Shown: positions 1-10,689 of the stretch, one piece after another
How the letters are laid out: each line of letters starts with the position of its first letter
Position numbering within the stretch: position 1 is the stretch's first letter
DNA from: Mauremys mutica
Lineage: Eukaryota > Chordata > Testudines > Geoemydidae
Assembly (NCBI RefSeq): GCF_020497125.1
Contig: NC_059081.1
Coordinates: 20,369,105-20,433,104, forward strand
Direction of reading: 5' to 3'
Length of the DNA stretch: 64,000 nt
Made by a program: the position numbers and the translations under genes
Notes under the pieces: generated by a model
The model's database searches: none
The model's input: the letters and a program-made list of their open reading frames with translations, nothing else
What the model was told of the DNA's origin: nothing

Positions 1-39
1 CCTGCTTCAATATATGGTATTAAATTTTGTTGCACCTGT

Positions 40-929
40 TGTGACAAAGTGGGAATGTTCTTAATGTTTTCTCTGACTACTGTGTGGGTGCCTCAGTTTC
101 CCCTGCAAAGTGCCAACTGACGGTGTTGGGGACAAAGAGATCAGGTGGCCTCCTTGTCTGGAAGAGACACAAAGGCTAGAGGAGGGAGTGTCAGTTTGGA
201 GCTGGCTGGGGAAATGGGGAGAGGCCCAGAACTTGGGTCTAGGCTCCCCACCCTCCAAGATGGACCTGACTGAGGGGGTCCTGTTTTCTGTACCTACAAG
301 CTCTGTTTTAGACTGTGATCCTGTCATCTAATAAACCTTCTGTTTTTACCAGCTGGCTGAGAGTCACATCTGACTGCAGAGTTGGGGTGGAGGGACCTCT
401 GGTTGCCCCAGAACCTGCCTGGGCACACTTGCTGCGGAAAGCGCATGGTGTGGAAGGGCATGCTGAATGCTCCGAGGTCAAACCCAGGAAGGTGTAAGCT
501 TCTTGCCCTGGAGACAGTACGCTCAGAGAGAGGAGGCTCCCCCAGAGTCCTGACTGGCTTTGTATGGAGTAGTTCCAAAGCATCCCAGCATCCCCTTCCA
601 CACCATGCACTTCCCGGAAGTCTGCACAGGCACTGACACTCCCTCCTCTGGCCTTGGTCTCTTTTCCAGGAATTAGGAGGCCACCTGATCTCTTTGTTCT
701 CCAACACCTTCGGTTGGCATCTTGCAGGATAGCGGCCCAGGCCATCAGTTACCCGGAGACAGGGTTTCGGCCATTCTCTGTGCAGACGGCATCACACTGG
801 CCCTCTAGGGCTCTACAACAATCACACACCCTTATTCCACCATCTAGATCCTTGAGAAATGCATAGGGGAAACTGAGGCACCCACACAGTATTCAGAGAA
901 GACATTAAGAACAGTCCCACTTTGTAACA
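40..929. mobile_element. Palindromic LTR composite, two identical U3 ends facing outward
   Basis: Positions 40 to about 584 hold an LTR in plus orientation. It begins TGTGACAAAGTGGG, has an AATAAA signal at 330-335, and stops a few bases short of the usual LTR 3' end. From about 585 to 929 the same LTR runs in the opposite direction, so the right edge read on the minus strand begins TGTTACAAAGTGGG. The composite is flanked by the perfect 5-bp duplication CCTGT at 35-39 and 930-934. The plus copy lacks an internal part of U3; the inverted copy keeps that part but lacks its middle. The family is the same as the solo LTR at 1372-2074. No gag, pol or env sequence is present. The duplication suggests the palindrome integrated as a unit; later rearrangement is the alternative. 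Confidence 0.8.
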
Positions 930-1371
930 CCTGTATATGACTAGTTATATACTTTAAAGGGGTGTAAAATAATCAAGTATTGTGCTAAACACAATGATAC
1001 TCCAAACTGACCACCAAATTTAAGTTGCACGTTTTTCCCCTCAGGTGAGGGCTCTGGGGTGGGGCTGGGGATGAGGGGTTCACAGTGCAGGAGGGTGCTC
1101 AGGGTTGGGGTGCTGGGGGCGCAGGCTCTGGGGTGGGGCAGGGCTGGGGATAAGGAACTTGGGATGCAGACAGGCTGCCCCAGGGCTAGGGCCAGAGAGG
1201 ACTCCCCCCACACCCCGTTACTGGCAGCAGCAAGCTCCAGGGGAGGAACCCCTCCTCTCCCCCCGCCCTCCCCCACAGTACACTCAATCTGCACCACAAT
1301 CACTGCACATGCTCCTAGGGACTCTCTCAGGTCCAGAAAGCCCACTCGCCTCCCCTATGGTGGGTACCGGG
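930..1371. other. Spacer with GC-rich repeat fragment
   Basis: About 90 bases of AT-rich sequence are followed, from about 1025, by G-rich then C-rich sequence with repeats of the type GGCTCTGGGGTGGGG. The style matches the interior of the GC-rich element near 59.8-60.1 kb, with an inverted segment around AGGGGAGGAACCCCTCCTC at 1239-1257. Open frames exist across it, but they are low in complexity and show no domain, so I read this as a degenerate nonautonomous element. Confidence 0.4.
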
Positions 1372-2074
1372 TGTCACGGAGTCCCTGGGCGATGCTCTGG
1401 AACTGCTCCTCACAAAGCCAGTCAGGACTTTGGGGAGCCTCCTCTCCCTTGGAGCAGACTGTCCCCAGGGCAAGAAGCTCACATGGCTTCACCTCCTGGG
1501 TCTCTCCTTGGAGCATTCAGCATCCTCTGCCCCTCCGTGCGCTTCCCACAGCGAGCCCGCCCCGGCAGGGTCCTGGGGAAGCCACAGGGTCCTGCACCCC
1601 CCACTTCGCAGTCAGACATGACTCTCAGCCAGCCAGTAAAACAGAGGTTTATTCGATGACAGGAACAGGGTCTAAAACAGAGCTTGTAGGTACAGTGAAC
1701 CGGACCCCTCGGCCGGGTCCATTCTGGGGGCTGTGAGCCAGACTCCCCCGTCTGCACTCACTCCTCGTCCTCAGCCAGCTCCAGACTCCCAAACCCCCTC
1801 CAGCCCCTCCTCCTCTGCTCAGTTCCTTTCCCGGGCCAGGAGGTCACCTGATCTCTTTGTCTCCAACACCTTCAGTTGGCACCTTTGCAGGGGAGGGGCC
1901 CAGGCCATCAGTTGCTAGGAGACAGAGTGTCAGGCATTTAGGTGCACTGCCCCTTGGCTCTGTAGCAGTCACACACCCTGATCCACCACCTAGATATTAA
2001 GAACTGCATAGGGGACACTGAGGCACCAACACAGTATTCAGAGAAAACATTAAGAACATTCCCAGTTCGTCACA
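1372..2074 (-). mobile_element. Solo LTR with 5-bp target duplication
   Basis: On the minus strand this 703-bp unit starts TGTGACGAACTGGG and ends CTCCGTGACA, so it has the TG...CA ends and short inverted termini of a retroviral-type LTR. It is flanked by CCGGG at 1367-1371 and 2075-2079. A minus-strand AATAAA lies at 1648-1653. It matches the LTR at 40-929 over most of its length and supplies the full-length reference for it. No internal retroviral sequence is attached, so recombination between two LTRs probably removed the provirus. The duplication length fits several ERV classes and also Gypsy-type elements, so I do not assign a class. Confidence 0.85.
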
Positions 2075-2079
2075 CCGGG

Positions 2080-2424
2080 GTGGGGGGTTGCCATCATGTG
2101 TGGCTTCCCCACCCCTGCTGCTGCCCCTGGGTGCTGGGGGGGGGCAGGGGAGAGAGCTCCCAAGCACCTGTGTGCCTCCTTCCTCCTCCTCTCTCCCTCT
2201 TCCCCTCCCCCGGTGCTCCAAGAGGCTGCCAGCCGCTGATCTCTATAGCCTTAGGCAGAAGCAGCACAAACAAAGGAGAGAGGCACTGGCTGTTTTCTTT
2301 CAGGCAGGGAAGCTCCGAGGCAGGAGCAGGGGAGAAACCCAGCTCCAAATATTGGTGGAGCAGAGCCCTCAGCCTTGAATATTCCTGGTGCTTAAGCACC
2401 TCGAGCCCATATAAGCTGCCGCCC
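2080..2424. other. GC-rich repeat fragment left of CR1
   Basis: The sequence between the right LTR duplication and the CR1 is C/T-rich at its centre and contains AATATTGGTGGAGCAGAG and a GGTGCTTAAGCACC palindrome near 2389. It has the look of a decayed nonautonomous element, but I see no terminal repeats and cannot name it. No coding function is supported. Confidence 0.3.
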
Positions 2425-3030
2425 CTGCCTCTAAGGATGGAGATTCCACCACCTCTCTAGGTAACCCATTCCAGTGCTTCACCACCCTCCTACTATAATA
2501 GTGTTTCCTAATATCCAACCCAGACCTCCTCCACTGCAACTTGAGACCATTGCTTCTTGTTCTGTCATCTGCCACCACTGAGAACAGCCGAGCTCCATCC
2601 TCTTTGGAACCCTCCTTCAGGTAGTTGAAGGCTGCTATCAAATCCCCTCTCACTCTTCTCTTCTGTAGACTAAATAACCCCAGTTCCCTCAGCCTCTCCT
2701 CATAAGTCATTTGCTCCAGCCCCCTAATCATTTTCATTGCCCTCCGCTGAACTCTCTCCAATTTGTCCACATCCCTTCTGTAGTGAGGGGACCAAAACTG
2801 GACACAATACTCCAGGTGTGTCTTCACCAGTGCCGAATAGAGGTGAATAGTCACTTCCCTTGATCTGCTGGCAATGATCCTACTTATACAGCCCAATATG
2901 CCATTGGCCTTCTTGGCAACAAGGGCACACTGCTGACGCATATCCAGCTTTTCATCCACTGCAATTCCCAGGTCCTTTTCTGCAGAACTGCTGCTTAGCC
3001 AGTTGGCCCCCAGCCAGGAGTGGTGCATGA
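2425..3030 (-). mobile_element. CR1 LINE, truncated at both ends
   Basis: Antisense CR1 3' sequence is recognisable from 'GGAGATTCCACCACCTCTCT' through the reverse transcriptase C-terminal region. The 5' break is near 3028, where homology stops within codons for [11 protein letters not shown]. The usual CR1 3' tail with ATTCTATGATT is missing on the left, so the 3' end was also lost, probably by rearrangement with the GC-rich fragment at 2080-2424. Its reading frame has no stop, unlike the other CR1 copies here, suggesting it is one of the younger copies. Confidence 0.9.
2426..3028 (-). pseudogene. CR1 ORF2 C-terminal fragment, frame still open
   Basis: About 200 codons read without a stop. 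Visible CR1 signatures are [76 protein letters not shown] and [15 protein letters not shown], all in the order expected for the region after the catalytic motifs. The catalytic FADD box and the endonuclease are absent, so it cannot be active. The open frame continues upstream to 3415 through unrelated pyrimidine-rich antisense sequence, giving an accidental 348-codon frame that is not a gene. Confidence 0.85.
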
Positions 3031-3430
3031 GAGAAGAAAATGGCAGATGGGAGTGAGGCAGAGAGATGGAATGCAGAAAGCTGAAAGGCAGAAATGGCAC
3101 GACAGAGAGATTAGGGGGAGGGGCAAATACAGCATGGAGGAGACCTGTACAGGGGGTGCAGAGGAGACAAGCTAGTAATGGGAAGGAGAAACAGATAGGG
3201 AAGTGTGGACTAGGACTCAGAGTGTTAGGGGGAGGAGAGGCCAGAAATAACCGGCAGAGTTGGAAAACAAACAGAGGGTGGAAACCAAAAACATGGGAAT
3301 AGAAATAGGGACACAGAGCTATGGAGGGAAGCACAGGGCATGAGATCTGAGAGAAGGCAAAAAGCAGTGGGCTGAATATTGGGGAGCCAAAACAAAAGTA
3401 GAGAGTTGGGAGCAAAAGGACACAGAACAG
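3031..3430. repeat. Purine-rich low-complexity stretch
   Basis: The plus strand is dominated by A and G, with recurring GGCAGA, GAGAGA and GGGGGAGG motifs. No terminal repeats, tandem period or coding signature is visible. The antisense of this stretch supplies the N-terminal half of the accidental long frame that runs into the CR1. Confidence 0.5.
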
Positions 3431-3699
3431 TGGAAAAGAGCTAGAATTAGGCCAGAAATCGGCACAGAGCTGCTGGTGAGTAGATACAGAGATGAGGAAA
3501 TTTGAAGGGTGACTAGAGAATGCATGGTTTTCAAACTGTCAGTGATTGCACAAATTATATAATCACAAGCATGCAAATTACCCTACATGGTTATGTAAAT
3601 GCAATGCAAATTTGACCTCCAATATTTTGAGAGCTCAATATAGGCATATCTGAAAATAGTCTATCAACAATCTGGCAGAAACAAGCATACAGATCTCCG

Positions 3700-4020
3700 C
3701 AGTAGGGATTCTCAACCTTTTTTCTTTCTGAATCTGTTTCCCCCTCACCTAAACTATAAAATAACGCCACAGCCCACCTGTACCACAACAACTGTTTTTC
3801 TGCATATAAAAGCCAGGGCCGGCATTAGGGGGTAGCAAACAAAAAAACTGTCCTTGGCCCCATGCAACAGGGAGCCCCGCAAAGCTAAGTTGTACAGGCT
3901 TCAGCCCTACATGGCAGGGCTCGGGCTTCAGGTTTCTGCTCTGAGCCCAACGAATCTAATGTAAGCCCCGGTTGGTGGACTCCCTGAAACTGCTTGCAGA
4001 CCCCCAGTTGAGAACCGCTG
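3700..4020. mobile_element. hAT-like nonautonomous element, CAGTNGNNTTCTCAAC type
   Basis: The left edge reads CAGTAGGGATTCTCAACC and the right edge, reverse complemented, reads CAGCGGTTCTCAACTGGGG. This is the classic end of short hAT (Charlie/MER5-type) elements. From about 3813 an internal segment starting CAGGGCCGGCATTAGG looks like a second element inserted inside it. I cannot confirm a clean 8-bp target duplication. The interior has no transposase. Confidence 0.6.
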
Positions 4021-7000
4021 CTCCACAAGATAGCCAAAGGGGTGAGATAGGAAAGAGAACTTAGGGGTGGGGTGTGTGATGGGTTGTACTGGCCCTTTAA
4101 GAAGGGGTGGGGGGCAGAAGATCATGTTCCCAGTGCTGACATGAAGAAAGGCTCAGAAAATGACTTGGTAGAGGAAGCAGTCCCAGGGAATTAGAAGTTG
4201 GATGAAAGGACACTGTTCCTTTAAGGACCCATAATTAGGGGCCCTGTAGTGTAAGGTGTGGCAGGTTCCTTTCTCTTCCAGCCAACTGAGAAGAACTTTC
4301 AGGAGGAGTGTACTATATAGACTGCCTTCTCCCACTGAACAATGGGAGACACCGAAGAAGAAGGAAGCCAGTGCCAGAGGCTTTGCTCCAGACAGAAAGG
4401 TCTGGGACTGGGGGCTTCAGGTGTAGCAGACTGGGTGTGGTATAAGAACAGAACTAAGTATGAATGTAATGGGGTGTATTCACCCACTGGAGTCAGTAGA
4501 TGAACTTGTTTGTCTGTTTGGTTTTTCTTTTAACTTCCTTAAAGTTTACAGTATGGTCTGTTGAGGATTGTGTGTTTGGGAGTGGGGGCCAGAGGGCCTA
4601 CTAATTGCTAGATGAGTGGGCGCTAGTGAGTAATCCCTGGCCACAAGGGAGCACTTGGGTAGCAACCATCCTGCTATAGGGTGTGAAGGATGAAGAGGGA
4701 ATCAGTGAAAACAGAGGAGTTGCATTCAGGCAGGCCTCCCCCAGGCCAAGAAACATCAGTTGGAAGAGGCTGATGTGGGGAGGCTGGAGTGCAAGTAATA
4801 CTCGAACGTACAAGTGCTATACAACTGCAAGCCTCAAAGGATAATAGGACAAGCCTAACAATTGTATTATGAAGCCCTGATACTAGGTTAGTTTTAGAAG
4901 AATAACATTCACCAGAATGCACAAACAGCCCTCTACTTTTCACAGCTCTGTAGCACCCTAGCCCCCATTCTGTTTGAAAATGTGTCCCTAGAAAACATTA
5001 CAATTGGGCACATGACTTGATCCTGCCACTGTACATAATTTTCAGTAATATATTATCCATTGAACCCACACTGAAAAATCACAATAATCTGTGCTATAAG
5101 TTTTTAGCACCTGTTGATAGTTTCACTGATTGTACTGTGGTGTAATGTTTAGGTTTCCAATACTGTAGGGGAAGGTTTCCATAAATATAAAATATATAAA
5201 TTATCCATGCTGTTTTCTTTGCTTTTACTGAATGAAAATAATTCCAGTCATGTGGGTTTTTGCGATACATCTTTTTGTTAAAAAAAGGGGGCCTTAAATT
5301 ACTGACTATTTGGGAAGTGTGCCTTTAGTGGGAATTACATAGGTAAATACCTAGACATCACATAAAAATATATGCCCAAGCATCCATGAAAGCATATCCA
5401 TTCAGCTAAGACTGAAAATTTATCCTTAGGTATTCCTGATGTGCATTGGTATAGCAGCACATTAGTTAGGCACACAGTGAATTCAGACTAAAACAACAGT
5501 TGATACTGTTTTAAAAAAAATATACCAGTTGAAGATTCTCTCTTAAAATAACAAAGATCTGGCTTGATTTTCATTAGGTTTACTACAACTTTGCAGGTGC
5601 AAACACCTGCACATGCACTTTTGAAGACCTAATACCTGTGCTTCTAAATAATAGCATCTACCAACAGGACTGCTCAAAAAGTATCTGTGCAGGTGCTTAT
5701 GAAAACACAAAAGAAAGCTTGGTTTAGAGTGCCTTGAAAATATAATTCTATAGAAACCACCCAGTTATGAAAAACAGATTGACTCTCTGAATATCAAAAT
5801 ACATTTTTACTAATCAGATCCCCCCTAAATTCACATAGATTCATGAGCTCTTTGTTTCCATCTGCTCCCCTTACTTTAACACAAATGTGTATATTCTTTT
5901 GATTCTGATACAGTTCTTACAGAAAACAGTGGGAGCCTTTCCACTGACTTTGGTGGAGTTGGATCAGGACCGTCCCTATTTTGATTTTTTTTATTCATAA
6001 TATGAACATTTGGAATTGACTCCTGAAGAGAAATTTGAAGTTTCTGATTGTAATTTTTTGTAGCTTATAAAATCTCATTGTGCCAGTGAAATCTCACTCA
6101 GGTACACCAGATGTAGTTTTACTGTCATGGTGGGCTTCCTCTTTCAGTAAAATCCATATGCGTGGTGATTAATTGACTTACTGCAGACATCTCTTGAACT
6201 GTATGTTTTAGCTCAATTTGCAGCAGTTTCTGCTGTCACCACATAGTAGACATAGATACCCTGGAACTTTTGAAAAAAGAAAAGCCTCCTAATTTACTGC
6301 CAGCAGATGTTTTGTTCTCAGACTCCCACAGTGTTGTTCAACTCCAATATTCTATTCTCCATACATATAACACCCCTTTGTCTATGGCAGCAGGTGTTCC
6401 ATGCATTCAGGGATGGCAGAACAGCAGTTTCCATCTCTGCCTGAAATACAGCTTTCTCCTAACTCTTCTCTTACAATTTCCTTATCCTGCAGATAATTAT
6501 TTATTTTAAACTATTTCCTCTTTTCTGTCTTTTTTTTTCATCTGTTTTCAACTATTGTAAAGGTGTTAAGATTGATTACATTCTCTCCATTTCTTCTTAG
6601 CCACCATTTGTCACTGTTGTGGGAAAACATCAAAATGAAGGCTACCGCTATTAAATAGGAAACAATATAAATTCCATGCAATCTGTCCTTGTATAAGGAA
6701 AAAAGGAACCTTTTCCCCATGCCCAGATTTGATTTCCCCACATAAATCCACACTTGCTCATCCTCCACCAACACCTCATTTCACACGTGCTAAAAACTTA
6801 GTGAAATGTCTAAGTCTGCAAGAAAACTGGTGTATCAAACATTTAAGAAACTATTGCATTTTATCTAGTGAAAGAAACTGTGGTTAGCTCTCTGATAGCA
6901 AGTCTCATTGACATGCAATTCATACAAGTTCAATTATGCCTCTGATAAAAACAATTAGAACTAGAACTTAAAAGTACAGATTAAAAGGTTTGAAAACTTG

Positions 7001-7640
7001 GAGAAAGTGATTTTTTTAAAAAATATTAAAAGTAAATGACTTTTTAATTCTATGTATTCATCAATTTGTAAGTTAATGAAATTAATGAAGCAAGAAATGA
7101 AATGGAAATACCAGAAGTTGGAACTCCTGTACTTAGTTTACTTGCCATAAGCCTGTTACCACCAATTAAAACTAGATATAATAAATAGCCTCATTAGAGT
7201 GTATTTCTATTAGATATACCCCACATAATTTACAAAGATCTTACATATCTGCCTGAAGGAGCACTTGTTGACCAGCATGAGCCTGAACACACACTATAAT
7301 TGTGCTTGGAATGAGTCTGAAAAATATAGGATTTCTGTTAAGGGCTTTTTTTTTTCCTGCAGACAATATCTGCTCAGATTTCTGTATCAACATTACATTC
7401 TAATGAATCTCTTGAAGTTGAAAGATACAATATAAAGACAGTGGGGGCAAAATAGAAATTTCCAGAAAAAAATGTACTTGAGGTTTTTTCTTCCTGGAGA
7501 GAAAGAGGTCTAACTTCTTACTCCCGGATGTAGGCTCCAAAGTCCCATTTTTAGGTGTCACTGCGATCCAAGAAACTCCGTCAGTTGCTGACTAACCCTG
7601 TAGGCACCTAAATTTACTCAACACTTAAGTTATTCCAGTA
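4021..7640. other. No recognisable gene; mostly AT-rich sequence
   Basis: Positions 4021-4960 are of moderate GC content, with short promoter-like phrases such as CCTTTAAGAAGGGG, and could be a decayed LTR, but no ends or duplications were found. From 4961 to about 7500 the sequence is AT-rich, with frequent stops in all frames and no recognisable repeat. Around 7500-7640 phrases such as GTAGGCACCTAAATTT resemble the palindromic element family at 40503-41735. Confidence 0.4.
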
Positions 7641-7689
7641 CAAGCTCATACGTGCCTCACTCTAGGCGTCTGGTACCGAAGCCCCAGAG

Positions 7690-8430
7690 CGATCCTACTT
7701 TGATAGGGTAACAAGCCTTGTGGCTGGGAAGAAGTAGTAGATGTGATATACCTCAACTTTAGTATGGTTTTTGACACTGTCTCACATGACCTTCTCATAA
7801 ACAAACTAGAGAAATATAGCCCAGATGAACCTACTGTAAGGTGGACGCACAACTGACTGGAAAACTGGACTCACAGAGTAGTTATCGATGGTTTAGGTTA
7901 GACATTAGGAAAAACATCCTAAGTATAGGGGTAGTTAAGCCCTGGAACAAATTACCTAGGGAGGTTGTGGAATCTCCATCACTGGAGTTTTTAAAGAACA
8001 GGTTACAGAATCATTTGTCAAGGATGGTCTAGATCAGGGGTCGGCAACCTTTCAGAAATGGTGTGCCAAATCTTCAGTTATTCACTCTAATTTAAGGTTT
8101 CACGTGCCAGTAATACATTTTAACGTTTTTAGAAGGTCTCTTTCTATAAGTCTATAATATAACACTAAACTATTATTGTGTGTAAAGTAAATAAGGCCTT
8201 TAAAATGTTTAAGAAGCTTCATTTAAAATTAAATTAAAATGCAGAGTCCCCCGGACTGGTGTCCAGGACCCAGGCAGTGTGAGTGCCACTGAAAATCAGC
8301 TCGCGTGCCACCTTCGGCACCCGTGCAATAGGTTGCCTATCCCTGGTCTAGATAACACTTAGTCCTGCCTCAGTGCTGGGGACTGGACTAGACCTATTGA
8401 GGTCCCTCCCAGTCCTACATTTCTATGATT
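7690..8430 (+). mobile_element. CR1 LINE remnant, internally deleted
   Basis: The plus strand first encodes a decayed CR1 reverse transcriptase motif A region (LNFSMVFDTVSHDLLINKLE, with the first catalytic Asp changed to Asn). Near 7890 it jumps to the extreme C-terminus and 3' UTR ([22 protein letters not shown]). The end, GGACTGGACTAGACC...TTTCTATGATT, is the CR1 tail. About 1 kb of the element is missing between the two parts. A hAT-like MITE is nested at 8035-8345. Confidence 0.85.
8035..8345 (+). mobile_element. hAT-like MITE nested in CR1, perfect 8-bp duplication
   Basis: The element begins CAGGGGTCGGCAACC and ends GGTTGCCTATCCCTG, so its ends are inverted copies. It is flanked by GTCTAGAT at 8027-8034 and again at 8346-8353. 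The 8-bp duplication and CAGGGG ends are hAT features. Removing it rejoins CR1 sequence exactly, so it inserted after the CR1. The interior is noncoding. Confidence 0.92.
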
Positions 8431-10689
8431 TTGTGTCCACAAGAAAGTGAATAGAGTCCTAACACCCTTTATGTAGGTCATTAAATAGTTATCAAATAGT
8501 ACCACTACTAAACTAGGGCTTCATCTGATCACTTACAGGTGAAGAATTCTGCATCAACATGAATTCTCTAAGCAATTCAATCCCTCAGAGGCACTTACAA
8601 AACAGGATTTTGTCTGAAATAAGTAAAAGATCCACATACACGGGTCATATGTGAAATAGAGCTCAAGTTCAGGTTCTTTATCTTCTCTAACAAATGTTCT
8701 GCTCGTTGAAGGCTTCAAGAATTTATTCAAATGCCAGATCTAAATCTTTTCAGGACAGTTTATTGTTTCCTCTGATTCTGCTTTGGCAGAGGCAAGTATG
8801 TTTCACTGTTATCAGAATCCTCTTTTGTTTTCTGCTTAATCCCAGACACAGTAGCTGAGAGGGGAAAAAACAGATACTGCAGTCCACAAAATCTCAGATG
8901 TCTTCTCTGCCCCTTCCAATATCCTTGCTTTACCTCTCAAATTGTCAGCACTGATGCCCTGCAATTGTGAATCATTTCAGTCCCAGATGCTTCCATTGTG
9001 TTATTCTGAAAGTACTTTCTATCACATCACCATTTGGCTTCTGAAATCCTCCACTTGAATACATGGGTAGTGTCTCCCTCACTAGACTTTTGGGGTATAT
9101 CAAAATATGCATGTTATAAATCTCTACTCTTCAGCTTGCTAATATGGTTAGAAAGCAACTTATTTTTCTGAAAGGCTAGATAATTCAGCATTACTCTTGG
9201 AATCACTACCTAATATATCAAGACATTCCAGCCCAGGGTCATTGCTGTGAATGTAGAATTTCAGATTACTCACCCTGACAACCAAGGAATCAAACTTTTA
9301 AATCTAGGATTGCTATCATAGACTACAGTTGGGATTTATGACTGAGTTTTTTTTTCTAATCTGTGCATATCAATGAATCATAACTGGTTCTTCTGAGAGA
9401 AGCTGAACTCTGCTACTGAGAGCTTCCTACTAAAAAAAACAGCTGGCTGGATTGCGAGTCACTTTTTACATTTTACAAAAGTTTTGCTGAGCCACTTCAC
9501 TGTTACTCTTAGATATTATCTAAACTATGGGCTGGATTACCCAAGATTCTGATGGCATAATCCAGGGCATAGGACCCCGAGGGTATAGCTGCATATTGCA
9601 CCCACAACCCCCTCCTCTCGATGAAGCCCATAGCCAGTTAGCACAGCCCCAAGAGTGGCCATTGAATACTGGGGAAGAGGGGTTGCAAAGGTGGCAAGGG
9701 CATGCTCTGGTTCAGCACATTTTGTAGGCAGTTTCAGCTGGAAACTCCCATACAAGCCCTCTACTGCAACTCAATGTGTCCTCCCCAATAGAGTCTGTAA
9801 GGTAAGAGAGCAGAGCAAACCCTCTCTTTCTTAGTCTGGGGGTGGCCTCCCACTCATGACCAGTAGTCTCAGCTATCACAAGCATAGGTTCTTATACTGC
9901 CCTTATCACTTTTTGCCTTCCAGTAATGCATTAAGCCACATGACTAATGTCTGTTGTGTGTGGTTTGTTCTTTCACTCATTCGCTCCCTAGAGGGAGAAT
10001 TGTATAGGGTTTTTTGGAGGTGGGGAATAAACATACACCCTACTCTGTGCTTATGTCGAGTAAGGCCAGGTTGAAGCAGTGCGCCTTCACCTTGCAACAG
10101 AAGGTGCTATGTTCCTTTAGGAATTTGTTCCACAGTCCTGGGCTAGCCTCTCAAGAAAGTTGTGTCTCAGACATAGATAAGCTTTACCCTTACTGAAGAA
10201 AGTTCTACTGTGTGAGAGAAGAGCAATTGTTAATCATAGTTCTCATCCCAGAGCTTCATGTGATCTTTTAGTTATCCTGGGCCCAGGCCATTGAACAGCA
10301 TGAAGATAAAGACCAAAACCTTGAACTTGACTCTAATTTGCATGTAATCCACTGCACCTCATTGCATCAATGTTGGGGGGAGAATTGAACTTCATCTGTG
10401 TACCAGATATAATAATATTAACAGCCCCCCATTTCCAACTAAAGTGTAATACAAGTTTGTTGGGCATCTCTAGAACAAAGGGGATGGAGTAGGCTAGTGA
10501 ATTTGGCCCCATATTTTCTCTTTTATTACACAATCTATATACTTTCTGAACACGTGCTCTGAACATTTACATGCATATGGCACATTTAGCATGGAAATGA
10601 GCGGGATAGATAGGAATCTTTTCTCTTCATTTCTAAATCGCTTCAAGAAGAGCAATTTTTTGGAAGGCTGAATTGTAACATAATGGTGT
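8431..10689. other. No recognisable gene
   Basis: Mixed AT-rich sequence with no exon-like signature. Positions about 10230-10330 contain GGCCCAGGCCATTGAACAGC and CCTTGAACTTGACTC, phrases resembling an old LINE-type repeat shared by reptiles, but the match is too short to classify. Frames of 60-90 codons occur at chance frequency. Confidence 0.35.

Noticed and set aside
1059..1736. 225-codon open frame on the plus strand
   Set aside because: It spans a GC-rich repeat fragment and then the solo LTR read antisense. No domain, and its boundaries cross an LTR edge at 1372.
4021..4960. Solo LTR
   Set aside because: Composition and short promoter-like phrases are suggestive, but I could find neither TG...CA ends with matching flanks nor a second copy in the window.
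10230..10330. LINE2-type fragment
   Set aside because: Only two short phrases resemble old reptile LINE sequence; too little to call a feature.
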